NCBI GenBank assembly: GCA_027924585.1
Contig: BSBM01001444.1
Span: 3,100,001 to 3,164,000, forward strand
Origin: Larix kaempferi
Lineage: Eukaryota; Streptophyta; Pinopsida; Pinales; Pinaceae
Reading direction: 5' to 3'
Length of the DNA stretch: 64,000 bases
Positions within the stretch are counted from its first letter, which is position 1. The number at the start of each line of letters is the position of its first letter. The notes below the pieces were generated by a model, which searched no databases, was not told where the DNA came from, and saw nothing but the letters and a program-made list of their open reading frames with translations. Shown here in pieces: positions 1-10,350 of this stretch. Made by a program: the position numbers and the translations under genes.

Positions 1-128
1 AGTTTGGTGAAGATAAATCATTTATGTTTCAATTGGCAAATCTGCTATATATTGTATGTTAGATGTCAAATAACCAACAAAATAGTTGTTGCAATATTAT
101 GCTTGTCACTTGCAATGCACTCTATATA

Positions 129-281
129 TTTTATGAATTTTGAGTTTCTTTTGAATCATTGAAAAAATTAATAATTAATGTTTTGTGAATTTTGAGTTGC
201 CTTTGATCATTTAAACAACGAACAATTAATGTTTTATGAATTTTGAGTTGCCTTTGACAATTGAAACAATGAAAAGTAAAT
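129..281. repeat. Tandem repeat, ~52 bp, 3 copies
   Basis: Three consecutive units each begin with a TTTTRTGAATTTTGAGTT-like string, at 129, 181 and 232, so the period is 51-52 bp. The units differ by scattered substitutions, which suggests an old local duplication. There is no coding potential and no known family is recognised. Confidence 0.8.
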
Positions 282-1567
282 GTCCAATTTAAGTTGTGCT
301 AAATTATAAATGTAAAGAGTAGACTAAAAATCAAGTTTGAAAACTATTCCAAAACAACATGAAAACCCCATCTATCAACAAGAGAAGATAATATGCAAGA
401 TGATTAGCAATTCTTAGAAGGGCCAAGCCTACCTATACATCAAATTACACAAGCTCTTCCATCCTTGGTCAAATATAGGGAGTTTGAATATGACATTGCT
501 TCTATTCTCCATCTAGTTTATCTCTTATTGGTGCTTAGTGTTAGATATTAATGCCTACAAATAGGTTTAGTGGATTGTTAAGCTTTTTGTACATCAACAA
601 GGTCTTGCTTTGGACTTCTTTGTAGCTTGGGTGTATAAGAAGGCCCCAATATAACAATCATTGAACATAATGCATTGAGAGGTTTAATGGGATTCTTGAA
701 TACAAGAACAATGGCTACAATGACCACTACCCTTTTCATTGTGTTACCCATAGTAAAAGTCAAGGGGTTGATTTCATCCGGTGCTTGGTACAAAGGTTGG
801 TTGTAGATATGATAAAACATCCTGGATAGAATGAGCCAAATGTAAAATGTGGAGTTCGCAATTGCTTCTATTGCCTTATGATACCCAAAATCATTGGACA
901 CTTTCAACAACAATGGGAGTGGAGAACAAATGAAACAAAGATAAAGTTTTCATTCAATAATATAAATTCAATCCATCAAACTTCTTGAATTAACAACCAA
1001 CAATATACCATTTTTCATGTGTAATTTCATGACAAGGCAAGGGAGTGAATAGCCCTCAGTGAGACATTACAATAATAAATATCCTTCAATAAACACATTG
1101 ATTGATAGGGATTCTTATGAATAGATATTTTTAGCTCATACTTTTTCTCATATGGGATACATGACATTATAATTTGTATTGTTTACAAATTATTGTGATT
1201 TTGAATGACAAAACTTTATGATTTCCTTCCTGTGGAGTAGTTAAGATAGTTTCCTATTTTTTTTCTTTTGACTAGTTGAGACCTTATTGTTATTGTTAGA
1301 CTTATAATACAATAAAGAGATGAATGTTCCGAGTTAGGGAGATAAGAACGTTATTGTTAGACGTATTGTTAGGGTTAGCTTTGTGATTGGTAAGGTAAGC
1401 CATAGGCTAACATAAGAAGCATACCAAGCATGGTTGAATCAACTACCTATTCAATTATCTATATGTCCTAAGTCATCAATTCAAAACATCTACAATAACA
1501 TGGATAAATGCTCCATTGTTCTTGAGAAGAATATTGTTGAAACAAAACCTAAAGTGTGCAGTTTCAT
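282..1567. other. Spacer, no recognised feature
   Basis: AT-rich sequence without a recognisable gene, RNA or mobile-element domain. The 111-codon reading frame on the minus strand at 578-913 has no motif and looks like chance. Confidence 0.5.
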
Positions 1568-1666
1568 ACATTAACCAGAAATGAAGAACAATGCAGAATT
1601 ACATTAACCAGAAATGAAGAACAACGCAAAATTACATTAACCAGAAATGAAGAACTACGCAAAATC
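1568..1666. repeat. Tandem repeat, 33 bp, 3 copies
   Basis: The string ACATTAACCAGAAATGAAGA recurs at 1568, 1601 and 1634, giving an exact 33-bp period. The copies differ at only a few positions (for example AACAATGCAGAATT against AACAACGCAAAATT), so the expansion is fairly recent. Confidence 0.88.
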
Positions 1667-2030
1667 CCTGTCGTGAATTGGTAGAGACCGGTCTTGTAAA
1701 GATGAGGAAAAACCACGTGCTCACAGTAGGAGGATGTCATCAAACCACATTTAATCTTGATTGCCCTACAACTTCGAACTTATTCCTCCTCTAATCACTT
1801 AACTATTCCACTAATTTGCAAAAGCAATTCACCAAATTTTATCAGATCTTGACCAAATCTGTTGCAAGTATATTAATGAGAATTTACTAAGGGATCATTA
1901 ACTTAATCCAAATCGCTTCCTCCTAGTTAGAAAAAGTTAATGTCTTTTACTAAATGGTGGTTTTGGCTGAACACTAAAAAATGTAGATTGTGGTTTAGGA
2001 TGACAACAAACAAGTGTTGCTCTAAAACTT

Positions 2031-2090
2031 GGCTCTATCTCTATCTCCTGGTTATAGCTCTGGCTCTTGCTCTAGCTCTAGCTCGAGACA
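2031..2090. repeat. Degenerate GCTCTA/GCTCTG hexanucleotide tract
   Basis: A run of imperfect six-base units (GGCTCT, ATCTCT, AGCTCT, GGCTCT, TGCTCT, AGCTCT, AGCTCG) makes a decayed microsatellite. A weaker echo, with GGCTCAAGCTCGC, continues near 2116-2130. Confidence 0.6.
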
Positions 2091-2420
2091 CTGGCTATTA
2101 GCAGTAGTTCTAGTTGTGGCTCAAGCTCGCTTGTTACCACACGATAGAAGTCTGATTAGTGAGCAATCTGAACATTTGATATGGGATTCATAAGACTTTC
2201 TACTGCAATATGTGTTAATACTTGAGATTGAGTTCTTCAGTATGATTGATATATTTTCTTGGCAGTTGATGACCATCACCAAGAATTGATCCACCCATAG
2301 AGAATCTTTAGTCTTGCAGGTTTCTTTAGTTTCGATGACAATGTTGGCACTAATGTTGAATTGGAATAGGTGAAATTGAATCTTATTGAAGGAATCCAAA
2401 ACTTTGACTCTGGATCGGTT

Positions 2421-2755
2421 TGGAATAATCCAAAATATGAAAGGTCACTTCCTTATCGGATCCAATAGCTCTTTTGTGTTTGTTGTTCTTGATTTTTTCT
2501 CGAGTTTTGATGATGGGCTTGGAAAGGTTATGAACATGAAAAAATAAGATTATTATTCTATATTTGATGTTGTTTCACTAAGTTGGTCATGTCTGGAATA
2601 ATCCGAAATATGAAAGGTCACTTCCTTATCATATGTTTGTTGTTCCTGATTTCTTCCCGAGTTTTAATGATGGGCTTGGAAAGATTATGTTGGACATGGA
2701 AAAATAGGCTTCTTCTATATTTGGTGTAGTTTCACTAAGTTGATAATGTGCTGAC
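2421..2755. repeat. Tandem duplication, ~173 bp unit
   Basis: The block starting TGGAATAATCC at 2421 is repeated from 2594. Shared landmarks in the same order are ATATGAAAGGTCACTTCCTT, the GTTTGTTGTT segment, GATGGGCTTGGAAAG and TTTCACTAAGTTG. The second copy lacks about 17 bp near its start and carries scattered substitutions. Confidence 0.82.
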
Positions 2756-4046
2756 ATCTGATAGGAATCATTATCGAACTCAAAAAGAGGACTGTTCTGG
2801 ACAAGAACTAGTTGAAAACGATGATTCCTTTGTTGCATTTCATCGTGCTAGAGCTATAATTTACTCTAGAGGAGGTCCACTTTGGATTGTGAATCTTGCA
2901 AGTCGGTTAGCATATATTGGAGAGTTGTTTTGTTGATTGTGATTGTATCTTGTCAATAGTAGTGATTATTAGAGTGTTTAGTAACTCTAATAATTTTTCA
3001 GTTTAAGCAATTTTTAAAGACTGAATGAGGACTCATAGGGATATTTGCAACTCCCAATAAGAGTCACAATTAAAATTCAAGATTTGAAAATAGACAACAT
3101 GTATGAAAACACTATCATACATGAAAACATGCGCATAGGCACACGACTAAAATGGTTGCTTACACCCAAAGGATATAGCTACTGCTAAAGATCCTTTTAT
3201 TGAGTATGATTACAATGTTATTGTCCTTTTAACAAGGAAATAGGCAAAGTCTTTTAACAATCCTTCAAACTGATAGAGTGTAAACCAAAATTATTGGAAA
3301 TACTATACAAATGCGTTTTGCACAATCCAATACAAATCCCTCAGTAATGGCCAAGGCAACGATATCTAGAGAATGATAAACCGCATACATTTAAAATGAA
3401 CCAATTCATAATTGACCTTTTTTTTCAGCTAATAAGTATGATGACCAACTCCACCTATAAAGAAGTGAAATTTTCCAAAACTATCTACGTGGAATGAATG
3501 ATAATAAAAATTCCTTTGTGAGTTGTGGTTCAGCTTTTGGATCCAATGCTTAGGTGTGACTTGGATCTTGGGGTTAACCGAGATCCACTTCATGTTGTTA
3601 GGTCCTCTCATTTGGAATGCTATCTAAACATTTTGCAACAATCAATTTTCGGAAGAGTATTTTTTGTAACTATAGGGAAGAGGCTTGTTGGTCCCCCAAT
3701 AAAGTCCCCTTGATTTTGTAAAATCAAAAGGTCCCCCATGTAAATTGTGTAATTATTAGTTTTTGGTTTTCTTTTATTTTATCTCGCTTGATTTAGTAGG
3801 TGTTTTCATGGTTTAGTTTCCTTTCCTTTGGATGCTCAAAGGCTTGTTCTTTGGATTGGTTTTCATGGCTTTAAGGGTTTGGTGATTTTGGTCATTTGAC
3901 TCTTTTGGTTTCATGGTTTCTCAACAACGATTGCATTCTCTGATTTGACCTTAGCCGAGTTGATTATATGTCTCCATTTGAATAAATTGATCTATTTTGA
4001 CCTTGTGACAAACTTGTCTGGTTTTAGGCATTTATTACATCAATGA
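2756..4046. other. Spacer, possibly including LINE 5' sequence
   Basis: No domain can be read here. The last few hundred bases before 4047 are T-rich and may be the decayed 5' part (upstream ORF1 or leader) of the LINE that follows, but there is no motif to prove it and I could not find a target-site duplication. Confidence 0.35.
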
Positions 4047-4361
4047 ATGAGTAAGCATCTTGCCTCATTGGAGGAGAGTTCCCCTTCTCTGGACCCGAAC
4101 CCGGGCCCGGTACCTGAGGAGAAAGCTTCCACTTCTTTCCCTCCTGAATCATCTGATTCAGGTTACTTTCTTCGCTCTCCTACCAAACTTGTCTCTGGGG
4201 GGCTGGGAAAAGGGAAGGAACAACCACCGAAAGGAAGGGGGAGGAAGTCTTTTATCTCAAAGGCTCAGTCCAAAGCTAGATTGGATCTTTTGGAAGGTAA
4301 ACAACAGACAATTGAACGAGCGCTTAGAGCAGTGCAACCCCAAAAGAAGGGTCGTTCATGA
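4047..4361 (+). pseudogene. LINE ORF1, C-terminal remnant
   Basis: A 104-residue frame from an internal ATG to a TGA whose last bases overlap the start of ORF2 (ATGA at 4358-4361). The peptide is rich in Ser, Pro, Lys and Arg, with a basic stretch GKGKEQPPKGRGRKS, and has no zinc knuckle, so the RNA-binding part of ORF1 is missing or lies in the unreadable sequence upstream. Its place directly before the endonuclease, and the stop-start overlap, are what identify it; sequence alone would not. ORF1 products of LINEs bind element RNA; this remnant is unlikely to. Confidence 0.6.
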
Positions 4362-5323
4362 AAATTATGTCCTTTAACTGTCGAGGTCTGGTTGGTCCCC
4401 ATAAAAGATCATCACTTAAGAGGGTGGTCTCCTTAGACCGTCCGGACATCATTTTACTTCAAGAAAATCCGGGCGTTGGTGAGGTGGTGAAGGTGAGATT
4501 GGAAAGTTGGTTCAGTGGGTGGTCGTTTGAAACTCTGGATGTTAGAGGTCGTTTTGGAGGATTGGCTATAGGTTGGAACGACAGGTCAGTTAAATTACAC
4601 AACAGTTGGGGGATGGATTCAGTTCTTGGAATGTCGTGCTCGGCTTTGGACTTAGGAGAAGCCCTTATAGTTTTTAATGTTTATGGTCCTTATCTAAACT
4701 GGATCCCCTTCTGGGATTCGTTGCTCAGCAATTCTCTCCTGAGGGGGTATTCTGTGATTTTGGGAGGCGATTTGAACTTTTCTTTAGGACAGTCGGAAGT
4801 TTGGGGGCCGCGGGCTCGGACAGACTCTTTGTCTGGATTCTTCACATAGAGACTAGCTGAAAAAAATTTGATTGACATTGAGACCTTAAAACTCAAACCA
4901 ACTTGGAGGAACAACCGAGCTGGGGAACACAGGGTGGCTAAGAGGTTAGACAGATTCTTCGTTACAGAACAACTAGTGGACAGATTTTATCTTTTAAGAA
5001 AATGGGTAGGGGAGGGGGGAGTCTCTGATCATTTCCCTATATTCCTTGAATTCCGTCTTGGACCTCCTAAACCTCTAGGCCCTCTAAAATTTAATAAAAC
5101 TTGGTTGAGAGATGACTCTTTCATTAATTTGGTAAACTCCTTATGGGTACCTTACAATTCTAGGGCTCCTCTCTCAGCCTCTTTCCAGTTTGCAACGAAT
5201 TTAAAGAGGGTTAAAGGCCCTATTAAATATTTGGCGCATGCAAAGAGGATAAGGGAGGACATAGAACTTAAACAGATTGAGGAGGATCTTTCCAAGATCT
5301 ATGATGAAGAAGGGGGGGTATGA
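4358..5323 (+). pseudogene. LINE ORF2 part 1: endonuclease domain
   Basis: The frame begins MKIMSFNCRGL, the hallmark start of LINE endonucleases, with the first conserved Asn in SFNCRG. Further motifs are the catalytic Glu region (DIILLQENP), VYGPY, the Asp/Asn pair in GGDLNF and the closing SDHFPIFLE with its catalytic Asp-His. These enzymes nick target DNA to prime reverse transcription. A TAG at 4847-4849 splits the domain; reading resumes in the same frame at 4868 (DIETLKLKPTW, then KRLDRFF). The frame is lost at a run of seven G residues (5312-5318), so the downstream reverse transcriptase is out of phase. The start ATG overlaps the ORF1 stop, which supports the chosen start. Confidence 0.92.
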
Positions 5324-6633
5324 GGACTCCGGATTCCAAAGATCTCTTGGTAAGGCTGGAAGGAAGGAGAAACATTCTCCTGCTAGAGAAAGAAGAGACT
5401 TGGAGACTGAAGAGCTGAGCTACTTGGTTGGAAGCAGGGGATGAGAACTCCAAATTCTTTCATGCCTATGCAAAGGGAAGGAAAGCTGCGAACTCAAGTT
5501 GGAGTCTAGATAACTCACTCGGAGAGCCACAGACTACTTTTGAAGGGATGGCTAGGGTGGGGATGGAACATTTTCAAGGTCGTTTTGGGGCAAAAAACCA
5601 AGCTAATATAGTGGAGGTGATCAGAGTGGCCCAACTCTTTCCCCGCTTCGTGGAAGAGGAAGATAATATAGCGTTGATGGAGGAGATTTCCGAGGAAGAA
5701 TTAAAGGAAAATCTACAAAGCTTTCAAAAAGATAAGAGTCCGAGCTCGGATGGCTGGTCCATTGAATTTTTTTGGAGCTGTATGATCTTTTAGGGAAGGA
5801 TCTACTTCAGGTGGTGGAGGATACAAGACTCTCTGGGAGGATTCCTGCTTGTTTCAATTCAACTTTCATTGCTTTGATCCCAAAATTGGACAACCCTTCC
5901 TCTCTTAATGATTTTAGACCTATCTCGCTTTGCAATTGTGTCTACAAGGTAGTGTCTAAAGTCATTGCAAGAAGCATGAAAGGCATCCTTTCCCGTCATA
6001 TTTCAGGAGAACAGTTTGGTTTTTTGGAAGGTAGACAAGTCTATGAAGCTATCGGTGTAGCCCAAGAAGGACTGCACAGTATCAAAACGAAGAAAATCAA
6101 AGGAGTTATTCTAAAAATAGACCTTTCCAAGGCCTATGAAAAAGTAAGTTGGCTTTACATTCGTATGCTTCTCGCGCATCTGGGTTTTGATATTGGTTTT
6201 ATTAGGTGGATCATGAGTTGCATTACAATGGTTTCTTTCTCTATACTTATCAATGGGGCGGCCTCCCCCTTTTTCCATTCAGAGAGAGGACTTAGACAAG
6301 GTTTCCCATTGTCTCCCTTACTTTTTATTTTAGTACCAGAAGGATTGAGCAGGGCTCGAAAGACAAGGTATTTTGAGGGGAATTCAGGTGGCTCCCAATC
6401 TTTTCATTACACATCTACTCTTTGTAGATGACGTTCTTATTTTCTGCATTGGCTCAGTCAAAGATGCTGAAACACTTCGGGGGATATTGGAGTTGTTCTC
6501 AAAGGCAACAAGGATGGAAATTAATGTAGGGAAGTCCACGTTCTCTATAAACTTATTGAGGGCAGAAGAATTACAAGCTTTTAATAGATTTTTCCCTTAT
6601 AACCTTTTAGAGGTAGACGAAGGACTAAAATAA
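5320..6633 (+). pseudogene. LINE ORF2 part 2: reverse transcriptase core
   Basis: Reverse transcriptase motifs occur in order: ATWLEAGDENSKFFH (linker before the fingers), FRPISLCNCVYKVVSKVIA, GEQFGFLEGRQ, KIDLSKAYEKVSW with the first catalytic Asp, GLRQGFPLSPLLFIL and FVDDVLIF with the catalytic Asp pair. Three frames are needed. A TGA at 5416-5418 sits where family members usually have Arg, consistent with CGA to TGA decay; the frame shifts in a T run near 5767-5775, and again in the interval 6350-6375 before the FVDD box. A TAA at 6631-6633 closes this block. GFPLSP in place of the usual GCPLSP is a further departure. RVT_1 would copy element RNA at the nicked site; this copy cannot make an intact protein. 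Confidence 0.93.
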
Positions 6634-7446
6634 TTGGGCTTCCCACTGAAGCCACATGCCTATAAGACGCAGGATTGGAAATGGCTCCTCAAAAAATTGG
6701 ATAAAAGACTCAAGGTTTGGAGCCATAAATGGATCTCAAGGGCAGGTCGTTTGATCTTGGTAAAATCTGTTTTGGAGGCAATTCCTGTATATTGGATTTC
6801 CTTATCCTGGATCCCCAAGGGGATCTTGGAGGCAGCAAGGAAGATCTATTTTCGCTTTCTGTGGAGTGGGAAAGGCGACACCTTTGTGTCACGCTGGGTT
6901 CGGTGGCAGAGAATAGTTGTCCCCAAAGCTTTGGGAGGGTGGGGGTTGAAGAACATTTTCTTATTCTCTAAAGCTTTAGCTGCAAAAGGGGGGTGGAGGT
7001 TTTTGAAGACCGAGAGTCTTTAGACTAAGGTGGTCACCCATAAGTATATAGCTCCAGATTTAGTTGAAGACTGGGTGAGGAACCTTGGGAAGTCTCATGT
7101 GGGAGGGTCTGTGATTTGGAAGGCGGTGGTCACTTCGTTCCCGGTGATTGAAACCAACTTGGCTTGGAACATTGGTGATGGGAGGAGACTCAGGGTCGAG
7201 GAAGATCCGTGGGTTGGTTGTGTTGGGCGTCATTTGCTATCGAGTCAGACGGTGGCGGCTTTGCGGGCAAGGGGTATAAATTTTTTGTCCCAACTGGCAG
7301 AACCAGTCCAGGAGAGGCCTTGGGTACAGTCTTGGAGAACGGTGAACTCACTAGGCCTCCCAGAACCAGATCATATGGTTATGTATCGCCTTTTACTGGA
7401 ACTCAACAGAACACACGTTTTATTGAGGAACAAGGAAGATGAGTAG
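6634..7446 (+). pseudogene. LINE ORF2 part 3: RT thumb and connector
   Basis: In the same frame as the FVDD block after a TAA, the sequence reads WISRAGRLILVKSVLEAIP, then YWISLSWIPKGILEAARK and WSGKGDTFVSRWVRWQR, then PKALGGWGLKN. This is the region after the catalytic core of plant LINE reverse transcriptases. A TAG at 7021-7023 stands where related elements usually have Trp, a one-base change. The frame then runs on through a segment with WKAVV and WNIGDGRRLRVEEDPW to another TAG at 7444-7446. Confidence 0.9.
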
Positions 7447-7486
7447 TTGTGGGAAGGATATCCCCTTGGAATCTACTCTCTGAAGA

Positions 7487-7963
7487 GTGGATATATTTTT
7501 CTCAGTGCTCATGAAAAAACTCGTTTGTTTATGTGGAATGCTTTGGAAAATAAGGTACCTACTTGGGACAACCTACAGAAAAAAGAACAAACATGGCTCG
7601 AGGTGGTGTATCCTTTGTAAATCAATGGAAGAAATAGTCTCTCACCTCTTCATCCTGTGTCCTTACTCTAAAGAAGTCTGGGTTGAATGCTCTCGGGCAA
7701 CGGGTATAAATTGTATGTGGACGAGAAACTCGGTATCACAGGCTTGGGAAAACTGGAACTCGATGCCTCCTCTAAAACCTGTAAAAGCCCTTCCTTTGTT
7801 AGTTTGCTGGGCAATCTGGTTAGCATGTAATAACTATATTTTCTCAGAAAAAGCTTTTACTCCGAAGATTACTGCAACTCTTTCATGTGGCATTTTAACT
7901 GCTTTTCCACAACATGTTAGCACTGCAAATCAAAGGGAGGTCTTAGAGGTGGAGATCGATTGA
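7487..7963 (+). pseudogene. LINE ORF2 part 4: zinc-binding region (zf-RVT type)
   Basis: A 158-residue frame, shifted relative to the preceding block, contains WCILCKSMEEIVSHLFILC with a Cys-X2-Cys...His...Cys spacing, followed by PYSKEVWVEC. This is the zinc-binding segment typical of plant LINE ORF2 proteins, lying between reverse transcriptase and RNase H. The sequence before CILC (TTYRKKNKHGSRW) corresponds to the usual lead-in. A TGA at 7961-7963 ends the frame just before the RNase H domain. Confidence 0.88.
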
Positions 7964-8400
7964 ACTTTACCCTGGGTATTTTTTGATGGTGCAACCCAAA
8001 ATAATCTCTGTGGGGGAGGGGAACTGCTCTTTCTTTCTGAGTCACACTTCTTTGAACTGACCATGGGGTTGGGAGAGGGTGGTAACAACTTTGCAGAATT
8101 GTTGAGCTTAAAAATTCTCTTAATCTTTGCAGCAGAAAAGGGATGTCGAAACCTCAATATATTTGGTGATTCAATGAATGTTATAAACTGGATAAAAGGG
8201 ACCCAATAATGCAGAAATTTAAGATTAACAAATATCCTACATGCCATAAGGGAGGTGCAACAAACATTTGATACTTTTTCTTTCCGTCATGCTTATAGGG
8301 AGAACAACAAGGAGGCGTACAAATCCTCAAAGGAGGGCATGCAAATGGATTTGGGGATTTGGAAGGTGAAGGAATTTCAGAATGGAACAACACAGGACTA
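7964..8400 (+). pseudogene. LINE ORF2 part 5: RNase H domain (RVT_3 type)
   Basis: Past the TGA the same frame continues with LPWVFFDGATQNN (first catalytic Asp), NFAELLSLKI (catalytic Glu), NIFGDSMNVI (second Asp) and FRHAYRENNKEAYKSSKEG. In active family members the last motif has Asp where this copy has Tyr (EAY), so the fourth metal-binding residue is lost. There is also an internal TAA at about 8207-8209 after WIKGTQ. The enzyme would remove template RNA from the hybrid. The combination of zinc region and RNase H puts this element among plant LINEs that acquired RNase H. Confidence 0.9.
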
Positions 8401-8768
8401 CTACCACAGACCGTTCATAGAATGATAACAGGATCTCAACACTGCAATGAACTCTATTTCTACTTTTTACTTTAAGTTTACCTTGTTTTTTCAGCATGGT
8501 TCAAGATATCTATTTTGAAAAATGTATAATGCATCTTTTCTAAGTTTCATTGGAGGCTCAGGGAGCCGAAACTCTTATTGTGCTTTCCATAGTAGTACTA
8601 TTTTGTTTCAGATTTTTATTTTGTAAAAGCTCCGTAAAATAGAGCTCATAAAGAAGACATATGTCTTGATAACAGGTCAGCAACTCCTAGCAATGGACAT
8701 TGGATGTGCATATACAAAATGTAATTTTGTTCACCACTGATGAAATAAAATTACGCTTTTTTTCCTAG

Positions 8769-8770
<2 letters not shown>
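8401..8770 (+). other. LINE 3' untranslated region
   Basis: About 370 bp without coding potential follow the RNase H remnant. They are T-rich, contain AATAAAATTAC near the end (a possible poly(A) signal) and stop at the AT microsatellite. There is no clean poly(A) tail. Confidence 0.5.

Positions 8771-8809
<39 letters not shown>
8771..8809. repeat. (AT)n microsatellite
   Basis: About 19 uninterrupted AT dinucleotides. The position right at the LINE 3' end suggests growth from the element's tail. Confidence 0.97.
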
Positions 8810-8810
<1 letters not shown>

Positions 8811-9820
8811 TATTTGAATCATTAGACATTATAATAAATTATATATTTTCTTTTCTTTTTTATGAGGCTAAAATGTGGTATGGTGTTGTATTAGACAAGG
8901 TTGTAAGTGAAAATACACTTAATAAGGGTTTGAAGTTGAAACCACCTTTTTGTTTGGAGTATAAACTAAAACTACTTATGGTTGGTGGACTAATACTCTG
9001 CTTTACTTTCATTGTTAACACTCATAGCTATTGGTGTGTTACTATATAAGAGAGTAAGGAGTGGATTCAAAGGCTTGCATTATTAGGAAACTGGGAGATG
9101 ATCATTGCTCAATGATCTTACTAACCATTTTCCATGCTTGAGGCAAATAAAAACATAATGGATTTGAAACCATAGTTGAAAGGGAGCTCTAACCCCAATA
9201 GGAAGTACCCTACCCATGAGTATAAAGATCGTCATGTTGCGAAAATGATGAGGATAATGGCTACAAGTGGTAGGTGGCACATTTATGGGATGCCACTTGG
9301 AGTGACATCGACATATATAAAGAGGACAATGGTTACAACTGGAAGGTGGTACCATTCAAATGATTAGACATGTAATAACACCACCATTTCTATTAATCCT
9401 CTTAACAATGCTAGTCGAATTCGCAATCATGTTTAACGATCTTTATAGTCATTGGTAGCCTATACAACAACTGTAGTTTTTTTCATTTGTTTTTATAATC
9501 AAATGTTTCTTAAATCAACAAATGCCATGGTACATGGATAATGTGCACTGCGAGGAGTATACCTAAAGAGTAATAGAAAATCCTTCAAGATAAACCTTAC
9601 CTCTAATTGCATCCCTTAACATCTCTCAAAAGGAGAGATATTTGTTTAAACAATGCATCTCGTGTTTGTGTCAAGTCTGAGTTGGATTCCTTTGTGAATA
9701 TTGTGGGCCTCACTTGATTTATTTGCAATGTTAGGTTGTCAAAGTTGCAAATGAATGGTTTAACCTGGGGCCTTGTGGATGGTTTGAGGTAGAACACCAC
9801 AATATTGGATTTTCGGGTTA
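8810..9820. other. Spacer, no recognised feature
   Basis: No domain or RNA gene recognised. There is a TATA-like CATATATAAAGAGG at about 9310, and short echoes of GGATAATGGCTACAAGTGG / GGACAATGGTTACAACTGG at about 9252 and 9325, but no gene follows. Confidence 0.45.
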
Positions 9821-10200
9821 TGGACTATGAACATGATAAAAAATCACCACACAGTCCTTCTAAATGAATATTTGGCCTACAAGTGTTGTATGAGTGCCAT
9901 TTTAAGGTAATTTTAAGCATTGGGGACGGTTCTTGGGGTCGTGGGAATGTTGAGAGGAGGAACATCGACATCTTAGGGCCTACATAGGATTTACAGATAA
10001 TGGACCATACACACAATCCAAAACCACCATGGAGGCCTCGTAAAGTGAATCTTGCTAGGTTTTGCGCATCAAGGATGGTTCTAAAGGGCTTTATCACAAT
10101 TTGGGAAGCAAAACCGAGGTTATAGACCCTGTGATATGCTTCTTTGTGTCTAGGATAGTCAATACGTTGACTATATCCCACTACTAGGATAAACATTCCC
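9821..10200. repeat. ~180-bp repeat family, 2 diverged units
   Basis: Units at 9821 (TGGACTATGAACATG... ATCACCACACAG) and 10001 (TGGACCATACACACAATCC... AACCACCATGGAGG) are spaced 180 bp. The same motif order, a 'TGGTCCAT-CCACCACAC-CCT' core, appears in four units at 28400-29000, so this is one repeat family present at two loci in the window. Confidence 0.6.
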
Positions 10201-10250
10201 TACGTAGGCCCTATGTGGTAGTCTAGGGAATCACACATTGAACACGATCC

Positions 10251-10350
10251 CACTACAACAAATACTGGAATTAACGTCCCATTTAGCGTCCCTTTTTAGT
10301 GTAAATTTTGTTTTCATTGAGTGGTCGAAGTATACGCTAAATGGGACGCG
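10251..10350 (+). mobile_element. CACTA-type (En/Spm-like) transposon terminus
   Basis: The sequence opens CACTACAACAAATACTGG, close to the CACTACAAGAAA ends of plant CACTA elements, and goes directly into ACGTCCCATTTAGCGT (10274-10289). An inverted match, ACGCTAAATGGGACG, lies at 10334-10348. Such TIR plus palindromic subterminal motifs are where CACTA transposases bind. No opposite terminus ending in TTGTAGTG was found up to 12.3 kb, so only one end is supported. Confidence 0.68.

Larger units (their letters stand above)
4047..8770 (+). mobile_element. Decayed plant LINE (non-LTR retrotransposon), L1-like
   Basis: The plus strand carries in order an ORF1 tail, an apurinic-type endonuclease, reverse transcriptase, a C-terminal Cys/His zinc-binding region and a type-I RNase H, followed by about 370 bp without coding potential that ends near an AT microsatellite. 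This domain order is the one known for plant L1-like elements that carry RNase H. The element is dead: there are in-frame stops at 4847, 5416, 6631, 7021 and 7444, and frame changes near 5312-5318, 5767-5775, in the interval 6350-6375, and between 7446 and 7487. The 5' end is uncertain, because ORF1 is represented only by its last ~104 codons. The 3' end is placed just before the (AT)n tract. Confidence 0.93.
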
